This document shows positions 25,761 to 35,636 of a stretch of 64,000 nt of DNA, piece after piece. The notes under the pieces were generated by a model. That model did not search any database and was not told the DNA's origin. It worked only from the letters and a program-made list of their open reading frames with translations. The DNA comes from Paraburkholderia edwinii (GTDB lineage: Bacteria; Pseudomonadota; Gammaproteobacteria; Burkholderiales; Burkholderiaceae). The stretch lies in NCBI RefSeq assembly GCF_019428685.1, contig NZ_CP080096.1, forward strand, positions 1,550,001 through 1,614,000. Direction: 5' to 3'. The position numbers were made by a program, and so were the translations under genes. How positions within the stretch are numbered: position 1 is the stretch's first letter; each line of letters opens with the position of its first letter.

Positions 25761-27722
25761 ATGCGTTCATACAGAATGCGCCTCTCGCTGCCCGCCGCGC
25801 TCGTATCCAGCGTATTTATGCTCACCGCCTGCGGCGGCGACGATGTCAATAACAACGGCAGCACGAATGCATCGGCGCCGTCGGCCCCGCCGAATCCGAG
25901 CTTCGTCGATAGCGCACCGATTCCAGACGTTCCGGCGTTCGTCGATAACATCGCAACCAATCAGCGCGGCGACGCGCGCTTCGCTACGGTGGCCACGAAT
26001 GCGGGTGTGCGTCTCGTCTCGCGCTATCTTGATCTATGGATGCCGCTGACGCTGCTGGTGGACGCCGGTGTCACTGCGCCGGCCGTGGGCACGTTTCCCG
26101 AGATCGTGGCGTCGAAGTGGACCGGTTTGCCGAACGACGGTAATCCGGGCGGCACGATCCTTAATGCGCCTGTGCTTGCGCAGAACATCCAGTTCTCGGT
26201 CGACGAAACGACCAATCGCACGCAGGCTCAGGCCGACGCGGCCTATTTCGACGACCGGCGCGGCAAGGGCTTTAGCGTGACCGACGGCATGGGGCCGCTC
26301 ACCGACGCATGGCGCGCCGCGGCCCAGCAGACCACGACGATCACGAGCATTCCCGCGAATGCGACGACCACGTTGTTCAACGACAACGGGAACAATATCG
26401 GCGTAGGCACCAGCGGCGGGAATACGGCCTTCGGGCACGTGGTGGACCTGCTGTCCGCGATGGGCAATAACGCATCGACCGAGCCGGCGAAGCGCTTTTA
26501 CAAGTATGCACGGCCTTATCGATGGAGCACGAGCGTGATCGTCGATCCGACGCTGGTGCCGGCTGAAAGCTCGGACCCGACCACGGACGGCGGTTTTATC
26601 AGCGGCCACGAAGCGGAAGCGATGCGCGACGCGCTGACGATGGCTTACTGTTTGCCCGAGCGCGGGCCCGAGATGATCTCACGCGGCCTTGAGCTGGGCG
26701 AGAACCGTATTCTGGCAGGCATGCATTCGCCGCTCGATGTGATGGCGGGCCGCATGTTCGCGATCGCGGCGGCGGTGGCCAACCTCAACGACCCGGCAAA
26801 CGCCACGCTAAAGAGCCAGGCAGTCCAGCAGGCGCATACCGCGCTCGAAGCAGCGACGAACACCACGCCCGCCAACTTCCTTGCGTTCGCGCATTCGGGA
26901 ACGCCCGCTACCGATCGGTTCGCCGACTTCGCGACCAACAAGGCCAATGACATCAGACGCATGACGTTCGGCTTCCCGCAGATCGAATCGACCGATGCGC
27001 CGCCCGTGGTTCCGAAGGGTGCCGAGGTGCTGCTCGAGACGCGCTACCCGTATCTGACGGCGGACCAGCGTCGCGTGGTGATCAAGACGACGGAGTTTCC
27101 GTCCGGCTTCCCGGTGCTGGACGACCCGGAAGGGTACGGCCGTATCGACGCATTCGCGGCGTTTAACGGTTACGGCCAGTTCAACGGCAGCGTCGTGATT
27201 TCGATGGATGCGACGCAAGGCGGCTTCAGCGCGAACGACACGTGGCGCAACGATATCTCGGGTAGCGGTAAGCTGACGCTCAATGGTTCGGGCACGTTGC
27301 AGCTCGCCGGCAATAACAGCTACTCGGGCGGCACGCAGGTGTCGGGCGGCGCGATCGAAGCTGACTCGGCGACGGCGTTCGGCACCGGCGACGTGTTCGT
27401 CGGCGCGGGCTCCGCGATTGTCAGCGCGAGCGCGACGCCGGTGAAAGTGGGCGGCAAGTTCACGGTATTGCCGGGCACGACGCTCGAGATGGCCGTCGAC
27501 GGTTCGGGCGGCGGGCAGTTGAATGTCGGTGGCCAGCTGACGTTCGCGGGCAGCACGCTGCATGTGACGTTCGCCAACGGCTTCACGCCGAAGGCCGGCG
27601 ATACGATTCAGCTGATTACCGGCGGCGTCGGCAATCAGCAGTTCTCGACGGTGACGGTGGACGGGCACAATGCGTCGGCGGTCTATGCGAACGGGACGGT
27701 GTCGATCCGCATCAATTCGTAG
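25761..27722 (+). CDS. PAP2-family acid phosphatase lipoprotein with autotransporter-type repeats
   Basis: 653 residues. A signal ending MLTAC (lipobox) marks a lipoprotein. The class A acid phosphatase / PAP2 motifs are visible in order: KRFYKYARP (K-x6-RP), GGFISGHEAEA (SGH), and ENRILAGMHSPLDVMAGR (R-x5-H-x3-D). The C-terminal third is beta-rich with an autotransporter-associated repeat (SGKLTLNGSGTLQLAGNN, YSGGTQVSGGAIEADSATAFG), but no translocator beta-barrel follows. It probably hydrolyses phosphomonoesters in the periplasm or at the cell surface. The ATG 25761 follows GGAG; an in-frame GTG at 25704 is less likely. Confidence 0.87.
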   Translation: MRSYRMRLSLPAALVSSVFMLTACGGDDVNNNGSTNASAPSAPPNPSFVDSAPIPDVPAFVDNIATNQRGDARFATVATNAGVRLVSRYLDLWMPLTLLVDAGVTAPAVGTFPEIVASKWTGLPNDGNPGGTILNAPVLAQNIQFSVDETTNRTQAQADAAYFDDRRGKGFSVTDGMGPLTDAWRAAAQQTTTITSIPANATTTLFNDNGNNIGVGTSGGNTAFGHVVDLLSAMGNNASTEPAKRFYKYARPYRWSTSVIVDPTLVPAESSDPTTDGGFISGHEAEAMRDALTMAYCLPERGPEMISRGLELGENRILAGMHSPLDVMAGRMFAIAAAVANLNDPANATLKSQAVQQAHTALEAATNTTPANFLAFAHSGTPATDRFADFATNKANDIRRMTFGFPQIESTDAPPVVPKGAEVLLETRYPYLTADQRRVVIKTTEFPSGFPVLDDPEGYGRIDAFAAFNGYGQFNGSVVISMDATQGGFSANDTWRNDISGSGKLTLNGSGTLQLAGNNSYSGGTQVSGGAIEADSATAFGTGDVFVGAGSAIVSASATPVKVGGKFTVLPGTTLEMAVDGSGGGQLNVGGQLTFAGSTLHVTFANGFTPKAGDTIQLITGGVGNQQFSTVTVDGHNASAVYANGTVSIRINS

Positions 27723-27741
27723 GCGAAAATGTAGTGTGCAA

Positions 27742-27775
27742 GCCGCGCGCATCACGCATTCATCACGCGCGCGGC
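27742..27775 (+). terminator. GC-rich hairpin after the PAP2 gene
   Basis: GCCGCGCG (27742-27749) pairs with CGCGCGGC (27768-27775). No T run follows, so an intrinsic terminator is uncertain. Confidence 0.35.
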
Positions 27776-27863
27776 ACGGCCGGCAACGGTCACGACGGGC
27801 AACGAGCGACTGGATCGCCAGCGCTTTACAATGCGAAAAATCCTTCGTTCCCCGTGACAACCG

Positions 27864-28442
27864 ATGAGCCAATTCAAAGCCGTTGCACTCGAGCATGCGA
27901 GCCGCCTGATCAATCATGGGCCGACCGTGCTCGTCACAAGCAAGGATGGCGCGCGGCGCAATATCATGGCCGCCGCCTGGTCGATGCCGGTGGAATTCAC
28001 GCCGCCGCGCATCGCAATCGTCATCGACAAGAATACGTACACGCGCGAACTCGTTATGGCGAGCGGCACATTCGGTGTTTGCATACCGGGCGCCGCCGCG
28101 GCCGATGTGACCTATGCGGTCGGATCATCGAGCGGGCGCGATAGCGACAAGTTTGCCGAATACGGCATTGAGCCGATTGCGGGCCCGGTGCTGGGGTTGC
28201 CGCTCGTGGAGAAGAATTGCGCGGCGTGGCTCGAATGCAGGCTGATTCGCGAGCCGCATACCGAAGATGCTTACGATACGTGCTTCGGTGAAGTGGTCGC
28301 CGCCGCATCCGACCCGCGTGTGTTCCACAACGGACACTGGATATTCGATTCGTCGAACGAGTCGCTGCATACGCTCCATCATCTGGGCGCGGGAAATTTT
28401 GCGAGCGCATCGAACATACTGCGCGCCAAGCCGCTTTCGTAG
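27864..28442 (+). CDS. Flavin reductase-like FMN-binding protein
   Basis: 192 residues. The flavin reductase / flavoredoxin fold is shown by GPTVLVTSKDGARRNIMAAAW, MPVEFTPPRIAIVID, TRELVMASGTFGVCIPG. Such proteins supply reduced FMN to monooxygenases or reduce small substrates. ATG 27864; no clear operon partner (the next gene begins 189 bases on). A flavin reductase near LLM and nitronate enzymes could support them, but this is only by proximity. Confidence 0.85.
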   Translation: MSQFKAVALEHASRLINHGPTVLVTSKDGARRNIMAAAWSMPVEFTPPRIAIVIDKNTYTRELVMASGTFGVCIPGAAAADVTYAVGSSSGRDSDKFAEYGIEPIAGPVLGLPLVEKNCAAWLECRLIREPHTEDAYDTCFGEVVAAASDPRVFHNGHWIFDSSNESLHTLHHLGAGNFASASNILRAKPLS

Positions 28443-28631
28443 GTTTTATTCGCCGTAATCCCGCCTTTCCCGTTGCGCCATTCCGCACGTCGTTGCGGGC
28501 CGGACTAAAAACCGCACCAGGGCCCATGCAAGACTTGCAAGGGCCGGGTACGCACATCGCGCACGTCGATTTGCAGGCCGATGCGTACACCGGGCGCCGT
28601 TTTTTATGCAACCGCAAACGGGAACGGACCT

Positions 28632-29495
28632 ATGCATACTGCTATTTCTTGCCATCGTCGCACCGTCAACGGTATCAAGCTGCATTACACGCTTGCGGGC
28701 GATGGTCCTCCGGTCGTGCTGCTGCACGGCTTTCCCGAAACGTCGCATACGTGGCGGCGGCAACTACCCGTGCTGAGCCGCCATTATCAATTGATCGTGC
28801 CGGACCTGCGAGGCTATGGCTTCTCCGATAAGCCGGTGAGCGGCTACGACAAGCGCACGATGGCGAACGACATTAAGGAACTGTTGGCGACGCTCGGTAT
28901 TTCGCGTGCGGCGGTGATCGGGCATGATCGCGGCGCGCGCGTCGCGACGCGGCTCGTGAAAGATCATCCGTCGCTGGTTGCGCGCTTTGCGGCGCTCGAC
29001 AATATCCCGACGCGCATGATCTTCGAGCGCATGAATGCCGATGTTGCGCAAGCGACCTGGTTTATTTTCTTCAACGGCGTGCGCGACTTGCCGGAAGCGC
29101 TCGTGCAAGGGCGCGAAGAAATGTGGCTGCGCTATATCTTTACGTCATGGCTGTACGACATCAGCGCGATCAGCGATGCGGACATCGAAATCTATCGCCG
29201 CGCGTATGCGGCGCCCGGTGGCTTGCGCGGCGCATTCGAGGACTATCGCGCATGGCGGCAAGACTTCGAGCAGGACAAGGAGGATGCGCATGTGAAGATA
29301 TCGGTGCCGACGCTCGCGTTATGGGGCGCTGAATTCGACGGGGCAAAGATTGTCGATATGCGCGAGCTCTGGAGCGAGATGGCCTCGGATCTGACTTGTG
29401 CGCCGATCGCCTTGGCGGGGCACTTTCCGCATGCGGAGCGGCCGATCGAAACAAACGAGGCGCTGCTGGCCTTTCTGCGCGACTGGAAAGGGTGA
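28632..29495 (+). CDS. Alpha/beta hydrolase, fluoroacetate-dehalogenase-like
   Basis: 287 residues. VVLLHGFPETSHTWR gives the oxyanion hole HGFPE, and the nucleophile elbow is GHDRGARVATRL with D99. The following Arg100 and Arg103 match the DRGAR motif of fluoroacetate/haloacetate dehalogenases, in which they bind the carboxylate. The catalytic His lies in GHFPHAE near the C-terminus. It likely hydrolyses a haloacid or an epoxide; the substrate is inferred. ATG 28632 is chosen (GGAACGG upstream); an in-frame start at 28581 adds 17 weak residues. Confidence 0.85.
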   Translation: MHTAISCHRRTVNGIKLHYTLAGDGPPVVLLHGFPETSHTWRRQLPVLSRHYQLIVPDLRGYGFSDKPVSGYDKRTMANDIKELLATLGISRAAVIGHDRGARVATRLVKDHPSLVARFAALDNIPTRMIFERMNADVAQATWFIFFNGVRDLPEALVQGREEMWLRYIFTSWLYDISAISDADIEIYRRAYAAPGGLRGAFEDYRAWRQDFEQDKEDAHVKISVPTLALWGAEFDGAKIVDMRELWSEMASDLTCAPIALAGHFPHAERPIETNEALLAFLRDWKG

Positions 29496-29532
29496 TGCGC
29501 GATCGATGAAATCGATTTGTTAGCGTAACGTA

Positions 29533-29549
29533 GGGTACGTAATGTACCC
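29533..29549. promoter_or_regulatory. Short inverted repeat upstream of the TPR gene
   Basis: GGGTAC (29533-29538) and GTACCC (29544-29549) are perfect arms with a 5-base spacer, 171 bases before the TPR gene start. Could be an operator or weak hairpin. Confidence 0.25.
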
Positions 29550-29719
29550 GCGCGCACTGAAAGCGTTTATCACCGGAATAGGGCGGATCAAAGCGCGTTT
29601 TTCGAGAGAATGTGCCGGACCTCGCTGCCTTAAGCTTTTAGACGCGGGGCCATCTCGGCTACCCACGTGGCGCTCGCTTCATGCAAATAGCGGCCACGGC
29701 GCATTCACATCGAACGATC

Positions 29720-31465
29720 ATGGCCACACTTCCGACTGGCGAGCCGCGCCAGGAACAGCAACCGCAACCGCACGCCCAGCAACGTCCTGTCTGGCCTGAG
29801 GCCCCTCGCTCCGCGGGCCCGTACGCCGATGCACTCGCGAAGGTGAAGCCGCTTATCGATGCGAACGCGCCGATGAGCAATGCCGATCTCGTTCAGGCGC
29901 TCAATATCGCGGCGATCAGTTCGCTCGGGCTCAAGCAGCCCGAAGACGCGGAGCGTTACTGGCGCCGCGTGATCGACGTGCAGCCCGATTCCGTGGAGGC
30001 GTATAACAGCCTCGGCATCATGTTCAAAGGAATGGGTCGCCTCGACGAGGCGGAGGCGATCTACCGTCAGTTGTTATCGGTCCGTCCCGATTACGTGGAA
30101 GGGCACAACAATCTCGGCGCGGTGCTGTTCGATCTGAACCGTCTGCCCGAAGCGGAGGCGGCGTATCGCGAAGCATTGGCAAGGCAACCCGACTGCGCGG
30201 AGGCTTATCACAACCTCGGTAAATTGCTGCATGCGGCAAAGCGTTTTGCCGAAGCGGAAAAAGCCTATCGAAAGGCCTTGCAGCTGCAGCCGGATCTGGT
30301 GGAAAACCATGTCCATCTCGGCAATACGCTGCAGCAGCTCGACCGGCTTACCGAAGCAGACGACGCCTACCAGCGTGCGCTTGCGATTCGTATCGACATT
30401 CCCGAAGTGCATCACAACCGCGGAATCGTACTGAAGACGCTTGGCCGGTTGAGCGAATCGGAGGCGTCGTATCGTCGGGCGATCGCGTTTCGCCCGAATT
30501 TTCATCTGGCGCAGTTCTCGCTCGGGTCGCTATTGCTGAGCATCGGCCGCTACGAAGAAGCGTGGCGGCTTTACGAATCGCGCTACGAGCAGGAAGGGAA
30601 CATTCATCACCATAGCGCGACGGTGTTGCGCTGCCCGCGCTGGCGCGGCGAGCCGCTTGCGGGCAAGCGGCTGCTGGTCTGGCAGGAAGACGGGCTGGGC
30701 GACATGGTCCAGTTCGGCCGTTATCTGCCGCTGCTAAAGGCGCAAGGCGTGACGCATATTACGTTTGCTTGCGCGACTGCATTGCGGCGTATGTTTAAGC
30801 GGATCGATTGCGTCGATGACGTGATGAGTCACGGTGAAGCGTTGCTGCGCTCGAACACCTATGACACGTGGACCAGTTTGATCAGCGTTCCTGCGTATCT
30901 CCGCACGACGATACGCACGATCCCTTCGGCACTTGCTGTGAACGTGGACCCAATGCTTGTGCAGCAGTGGTCCGAGCGGCTTGCGACGCTGCCCGCCGGC
31001 CGCAAGATCGGCATCGTATGGAAGGGCAATCCGAAGCATCACAACGATGCGAACCGGTCGGTGCCGTCGCTGGCGGCGTTGGCGCCGCTGTGGAGCGTGC
31101 CGGGGTTTAGCTTTGTGAGCTTGCAGAAGGGACAGGGCGAAGACGAAGCTAAAGCGCCTTCCGCTAAACAGCCGCTGCTGCATCTCGGTTCGGACGTCAC
31201 GGATTTTGCCGATACCGCTGCGATCGTTGCGCAGCTCGACTTGCTGATTTGCGTCGATACGTCGACGGCACATCTGGCGGCATCGCTTGGCAAGCGCTGC
31301 TGGGTGATGCTGCCGGCGCATGACGTGGACTGGCGGTGGCTGCGGGATCGCAACGATTCGCCGTGGTATCCCGATACGGTTCGGCTCTTCAGGCAAGCCA
31401 AAGACGAAGGGTGGGGCGCGCTGATCGAGCGTGTGCGCGAGGCGTTGGGCAACGTCGAGTTCTGA
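29720..31465 (+). CDS. TPR protein with glycosyltransferase (GT9/GT41-like) C-terminal domain
   Basis: 581 residues. About residues 55-300 hold roughly seven tetratricopeptide repeats (for example PDSVEAYNSLGIMFKGMGRLDEAEAIYRQLL). The C-terminal half has LLVWQEDGLGDMVQFGRYLPLLKAQG and LDLLICVDTSTAHLAASLGKRCWVML, the nucleotide-sugar-binding pattern of GT9 heptosyltransferase-like proteins. It likely adds a sugar or assists in it. The start is uncertain: ATG 29720 or ATG 29681, neither with a good ribosome site. Confidence 0.86.
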   Translation: MATLPTGEPRQEQQPQPHAQQRPVWPEAPRSAGPYADALAKVKPLIDANAPMSNADLVQALNIAAISSLGLKQPEDAERYWRRVIDVQPDSVEAYNSLGIMFKGMGRLDEAEAIYRQLLSVRPDYVEGHNNLGAVLFDLNRLPEAEAAYREALARQPDCAEAYHNLGKLLHAAKRFAEAEKAYRKALQLQPDLVENHVHLGNTLQQLDRLTEADDAYQRALAIRIDIPEVHHNRGIVLKTLGRLSESEASYRRAIAFRPNFHLAQFSLGSLLLSIGRYEEAWRLYESRYEQEGNIHHHSATVLRCPRWRGEPLAGKRLLVWQEDGLGDMVQFGRYLPLLKAQGVTHITFACATALRRMFKRIDCVDDVMSHGEALLRSNTYDTWTSLISVPAYLRTTIRTIPSALAVNVDPMLVQQWSERLATLPAGRKIGIVWKGNPKHHNDANRSVPSLAALAPLWSVPGFSFVSLQKGQGEDEAKAPSAKQPLLHLGSDVTDFADTAAIVAQLDLLICVDTSTAHLAASLGKRCWVMLPAHDVDWRWLRDRNDSPWYPDTVRLFRQAKDEGWGALIERVREALGNVEF

Positions 31466-31578
31466 AAGAGGCTGCTAGGCATTCGTCATGAAGCCGACCT
31501 AGTACCTGTTCGGCCTCGCGAGTCACAGAACGACAATAGAACGACAAACCGCGAGGCCGACCAAATCACCCGCACACG

Positions 31579-32472
31579 CTATCGCCCAGCTCCCGCAATC
31601 GTCGCTTCAATTGCCGAGGCAATGGTCTCTGCAAACGGCCTGGTCGGCCGCCCAATCAACTTCTTCAACTCCCCACGTTCATCGAATAACCCGCCTTCGC
31701 TGGCGCCGCGATCCGAATCAGAAAGCAGCACCGCAACCGGGTCGGGCAACCCCGCCTGAACCAGCGCCGCCTTGAATTCAGCCTCCGGCAGATTCCGATA
31801 TTCCACAGCCTTTTTGGCCTGCCTGGCCACTTCCGCAGCAAACTGCGCGAGCGTAAACGCCTGATCCCCCGCAAGCTCATAAATCCGCCCCGGCTTCACA
31901 TCGGCGTTACTCAACACCACCGCAGCCGCAGCCGCATAGTCAGCTCTCGCAGCCGCCGAAATCCGCCCACTACCAGCACTCCCAAGCATCACCCCATGCT
32001 CAATAGAAGCCGGAATCGTCGCCGCATAATTCTCCGTATACCACCCATTCCGCAGCACCACGAACGGCACCCCCGACTCGCGCAGCAAGTTTTCAGTCTG
32101 CACATGCTCACGAGCAAGCCCAAGCGTCGACGTATCCGCATGCAGCAAACTCGTATACGCAAGCAACCCCACACCCGCACGCTTCGCCGCGTCGATCACA
32201 TTCCCATGCTGCGCGACACGCCCACCAAGATCATTCGACGAAATCAGCAGCACCCTATCGATCCCACCAAACGCTGCATCAAGCGTACGCGGCGCGTCAT
32301 AATCCCCGATATGCGCCTTCACCCCAAGCGACGCCAAACCCTGCGCCGCCTTCGCATTCCGCACCAGCGCATGAACACGCTCCGCAGGCACCGTCTGCAA
32401 CAACGCATCGATCACGAGCCGGCCCAATTGCCCAGCCGCGCCCGTAACCAGAACGTTCGATTCCTTCGACAT
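31579..32472 (-). CDS. qorB: NAD(P)H quinone oxidoreductase, NmrA/QorB family
   Basis: 297 residues. VLVTGAAGQLGRLVIDALL is the Rossmann start of the NmrA/QorB group, GGRVAQHGNVIDAAKRAGV and LLAYTSLLHADTSTLGLAREH follow as in E. coli QorB (YtfG). It reduces quinones with NADPH and may act in redox stress. It is divergent from the HxlR gene at 32554, the same layout as E. coli ytfG/ytfH. ATG 32472 has GGAG upstream on the minus strand. Confidence 0.87.
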   Translation of the reverse strand: MSKESNVLVTGAAGQLGRLVIDALLQTVPAERVHALVRNAKAAQGLASLGVKAHIGDYDAPRTLDAAFGGIDRVLLISSNDLGGRVAQHGNVIDAAKRAGVGLLAYTSLLHADTSTLGLAREHVQTENLLRESGVPFVVLRNGWYTENYAATIPASIEHGVMLGSAGSGRISAAARADYAAAAAVVLSNADVKPGRIYELAGDQAFTLAQFAAEVARQAKKAVEYRNLPEAEFKAALVQAGLPDPVAVLLSDSDRGASEGGLFDERGELKKLIGRPTRPFAETIASAIEATIAGAGR

Positions 32473-32553
32473 ATAACGCTCCTATACTGTCCTGAAGTGA
32501 GAGTGGGACTATCATAGGGACCACGTTCCGAACGCGTAAGGAGGCAGTTTTTC

Positions 32554-33036
32554 GTGTCCAGGTTACCTAGCAGTAACCCATCCGGCCAGCCCGATCCGGT
32601 GTCGACGAATAATGACATTGCCGGTCACTTCAGTGCGTGGCAGGAGGATGGTTTCGATGCGGTGCATTGTCCGATTCGCAACATACTCGACGTGATCGGC
32701 GACAAATGGTCGACGCTGACGTTGATGTCGCTTGCCGGCACGCCGCGCCGCTTTAGCGACATGCATCGCGTGATACCCGATATCTCAAAGCGCATGCTGA
32801 CGCAGACGCTGCGCACGCTCGAGCGCGAAGGGCTCGTCACGCGTCATGTGTTTCCAACCAAACCGCCGAGCGTCGAATATCGGCTCTCGCCGCTTGGGCG
32901 TTCGGTGCTTGTGCCGCTTGGCGGGCTGATCGAATGGGCGGACGCGCGCTTCGATGAAATCGTCGCGGCAAGAAGACGGTTTGATATTGCAGCGGTGGGT
33001 ACGGTCAACGTAAAACCAGGCAACAGCCGAACGTGA
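32554..33036 (+). CDS. HxlR-family redox-responsive regulator (QorR/YtfH-like)
   Basis: 160 residues. The HxlR core is CPIRNILDVIGDKWSTLTLMSLAG followed by FSDMHRVIPDISKRMLTQTLRTLEREGLV. The Cys39 in HCPIRN is where QorR-type proteins sense oxidants or diamide. GTG 32554 with AAGGAGG about nine bases upstream. It should repress the divergent qorB. Confidence 0.85.
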   Translation: MSRLPSSNPSGQPDPVSTNNDIAGHFSAWQEDGFDAVHCPIRNILDVIGDKWSTLTLMSLAGTPRRFSDMHRVIPDISKRMLTQTLRTLEREGLVTRHVFPTKPPSVEYRLSPLGRSVLVPLGGLIEWADARFDEIVAARRRFDIAAVGTVNVKPGNSRT

Positions 33037-33077
33037 CGCAACATCGTTGCTGACCCACGCATCGGCCAATGTCGATA

Positions 33078-33947
33078 TTACCCAAGCTCGAACGTGGTGA
33101 TACCGAACACGCGTGAAAGCGGAATCGCCGGCGCCGCCTTCGTGTACATACGTGCTGTTTCAAACACGCTCGTCATTCCATACTGTTGTGCCAGCGCGGC
33201 CGCAGCTGCATTCGGCTCCGGCACATCGAGCACGAACGTCGCGCCCTCGTGTCGTGCGATCAAATCATCGAACAGTGCTTCCGCGGTATGCGCATCATCG
33301 GCGAAAAGCGGCCCGACCTTATGGCCGTTGCAGCATTTGCGCAGTACGCCATAGCCGCGAATCTCTCCATCGTGCACCGCGGCAATCGCCGTCGCATCCG
33401 GTTGCGCGGTCCAATCCGCCAGAAACCGTTCGCGCGGCGCCGCAAAGCATGCCCGGTCATATGACATCAATTGCTCGAACGGCAACTCCCCAAGATTCTT
33501 TATCGCCATGATTTTCGATTGAGCGCGTCGTGGCCGCGCGATCCCCTGAAACCGCACGTTCCGGTGCGCGAGCTGAAAACCTGACTTGCGGTAATTGTCT
33601 TGCTGCGCGACAACGCCATCGAGTCCGATATTTCGGCCGGCCAGGTACGCCATCGCGTGTCGCCAGATCCGAAAACCAAAGCCTTTGCCGCGAAATTCCG
33701 GCTTCACGATATAAAGGCCGATAAAGCCGAAGTGCTCGCCGTATCGAACCGCGGAGATCGATCCGACCGGTTCGTCTTGCAGCGTGCCTATAAAGAAGCC
33801 ATCGGGGTCCGCCGCGCGAAAGCACGCAGCGTCGTGCAGGCCGGGATTCCATCCCTCCTGTTGCGCCCACTGAATGGCGTGTTCCACTTCGTCCGACCGC
33901 ATTGAACGAACGGTGAAATCGTCACTGGTATCGATGGCTGCGCTCAT
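33078..33947 (-). CDS. GNAT-family acetyltransferase with two GNAT-like halves
   Basis: 289 residues. The first half has the acetyl-CoA binding pattern [25 protein letters not shown]. The second half begins [23 protein letters not shown] and is the YitH/HsmA-type second GNAT-like domain. Start ATG 33947 with GGAGGG upstream; the open frame further to 34097 overlaps the divergent GST gene's control region and is not needed. The acceptor is unknown. It is divergent from the GST gene at 34098. Confidence 0.85.
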   Translation of the reverse strand: MSAAIDTSDDFTVRSMRSDEVEHAIQWAQQEGWNPGLHDAACFRAADPDGFFIGTLQDEPVGSISAVRYGEHFGFIGLYIVKPEFRGKGFGFRIWRHAMAYLAGRNIGLDGVVAQQDNYRKSGFQLAHRNVRFQGIARPRRAQSKIMAIKNLGELPFEQLMSYDRACFAAPRERFLADWTAQPDATAIAAVHDGEIRGYGVLRKCCNGHKVGPLFADDAHTAEALFDDLIARHEGATFVLDVPEPNAAAAALAQQYGMTSVFETARMYTKAAPAIPLSRVFGITTFELG

Positions 33948-34097
33948 CTTTCCCTCCGCGTCGGTTTCGGCGTGGCCCAGTTTAAACCTCGTTCGGCACA
34001 CGCGAAACTGCCACGGTCGCGGCGTTTCCAATTGTCTCTTGAGGCGTTCATGCGTCGCCACCAGAATGGGCATCGTAGACAACCAATAGAACGACAC

Positions 34098-34721
34098 ATG
34101 CTAAAAGTCCTCGGCAAGGCATCATCGATCAACGTGCGCAAGGTACTCTGGGCATGCGCGGAACTTCAAATCCCATTCGAGCGGGAAGACTGGGGCGACG
34201 GCTTCCGATCGACTCAAACGCCTGAATTTCTCGCGCTGAACCCGAATGGCCTCGTGCCCGTTATTCGCGACGGCGATTTCGTGCTCTGGGAATCGAACAC
34301 AATCATTCGCTATCTGGCCATGCGCTATAACGGTGCATGGCTCTATCCGGCCGATCCTTTGGCGCGAGTGAGAGTCGATCAGTGGATGGACTGGCAAGCC
34401 ACGGACCTCAATCGCTCATGGAGCTACGCGTTCCTCGGCCTCGTTAGAGAATCGCCGGCGCATCAAAACGCCGAGGAAATCGACGCGTCGCTCAAGAGTT
34501 GGACGAAGCACATGCGCATACTGAACGGCCAGCTTGAAGCAACGCGTGCGTTCATTGCAGGCAGCCAGTTCTCTCTGGCCGATGTGCCGATTGCGCTGTC
34601 CATCAATCGCTGGCTCTGTACGCCGTTCGAACATCCGCATTTTCCAGCGGTGGCGGAGTACTTCGAGCGTCTCGCAGCGCGACCTGCATTTGCGCTCTAT
34701 TGCAACAACGGGCAATCGTAA
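34098..34721 (+). CDS. Glutathione S-transferase family protein
   Basis: 207 residues. The N-terminal [24 protein letters not shown] with [25 protein letters not shown] is typical, the Glu-Ser pair being the glutathione site, and the C-terminal domain has [18 protein letters not shown] 34098 has only a weak ribosome site. Divergent from the GNAT gene at 33078-33947. Substrate unknown; this subgroup has a Ser near the active site. Confidence 0.87.
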   Translation: MLKVLGKASSINVRKVLWACAELQIPFEREDWGDGFRSTQTPEFLALNPNGLVPVIRDGDFVLWESNTIIRYLAMRYNGAWLYPADPLARVRVDQWMDWQATDLNRSWSYAFLGLVRESPAHQNAEEIDASLKSWTKHMRILNGQLEATRAFIAGSQFSLADVPIALSINRWLCTPFEHPHFPAVAEYFERLAARPAFALYCNNGQS

Positions 34722-34825
34722 ACGCCACACATTGAATGTCGATATTGTCTGCATTGCGAACAGAAATGATCTGGCAGACTCAACAAATGGTTTGACGTTC
34801 GCTCACAGCTTCAAATTTTCCGATG

Positions 34826-34886
34826 CACCGATCGGTGTCTACATTCGAGTTGCTATACACCTATAGAACGATCGCTAGAGATCGTT
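34826..34886. promoter_or_regulatory. Two palindromes upstream of the diiron-like gene
   Basis: CACCGATCGGTG (34826-34837) is a perfect palindrome. AACGATC (34867-34873) and GATCGTT (34880-34886) form an inverted repeat with a 6-base spacer. Both lie within 115 bases of the start at 34941, with a TATAC between them; they look like operator sites. Confidence 0.4.
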
Positions 34887-34940
34887 TAACGCAGACAGGT
34901 GGCTTTACGACCGCCCGCAACCGGTCTATAGGAGCATTGA

Positions 34941-35624
34941 ATGAAGATCTACCACGACGTACTCGAAAGGAAGAAGAATGAACTGATCAATCAGGTGAAC
35001 GCCCACCCGTTTCTCGTTCGTTGTCGCAGTGGCGACGTGACGATGGACGAACTGCTGCGCTTTCTGGGCCAGCAAGGGCTTTATAGCCGCAACTTCACGC
35101 GGTATCTGTGCGCGCTGATGGCGAATCTGCCGCGCAACGAAGACGTGCTGCATCTTTCCGAGAATCTGTTCGAGGAACTGGGCCTCGACGAAAGCGGGGA
35201 CACGCCGCATCACGAACTGTATCGCGCAATGCTGGCGCGCTTCGGCATCGATCTCGCAGAGCAAACGCTCACGCCCGGTACGTTCGGTTTGATCGATTCG
35301 ATGTTTCAGCATTGCAAAGACCCGAATCCGGCTTCGGGTCTCGGTGCACTGTGTCTCGGCGCCGAGGCGCTGGTGCCCGATGTGTATACGAGCATCGTTG
35401 CAGGTTTTCGCGCGCATCAGGTGCCGGACAAGGAGATCTCCTTCTTCCTGATTCACATCGAATGCGACGACGGTCACGCGGAAACGATCCGCGACATCAT
35501 GATAGACATTGCTGAAAAAGACGAACAGCAATTGAACCGGATGCTGGCCGCGGGCCAGGCGCTCGTCGATGCACGCCTGAGGTTCTTCGACGACATTCTG
35601 CAACAAGCCACCGTCTATGCATGA
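34941..35624 (+). CDS. TenA/PqqC-like heme-oxygenase-fold protein (iron-containing redox enzyme family)
   Basis: 227 residues, all-helical. The pattern of possible metal ligands is that of heme-oxygenase-like diiron oxidases: E78/E79 in NLFEELG, H90/H91 in TPHHELY, E142 in GAEALVPDVY, and D176, D177 and H179 in HIECDDGHAE. The family includes UndA, BesC and CADD, which oxidise small molecules or the protein itself; this one's reaction is unknown. ATG 34941. It is followed 12 bases later by the class II aldolase, so they form a two-gene operon. Confidence 0.8.
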   Translation: MKIYHDVLERKKNELINQVNAHPFLVRCRSGDVTMDELLRFLGQQGLYSRNFTRYLCALMANLPRNEDVLHLSENLFEELGLDESGDTPHHELYRAMLARFGIDLAEQTLTPGTFGLIDSMFQHCKDPNPASGLGALCLGAEALVPDVYTSIVAGFRAHQVPDKEISFFLIHIECDDGHAETIRDIMIDIAEKDEQQLNRMLAAGQALVDARLRFFDDILQQATVYA

Positions 35625-35636
35625 GGATGCATGATC

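Noticed and set aside
32473-32553. QorR operator in the qorB gap
   Set aside because: ACTGTCC and GGGACTAT look roughly symmetric but have mismatches; not strong enough to list.
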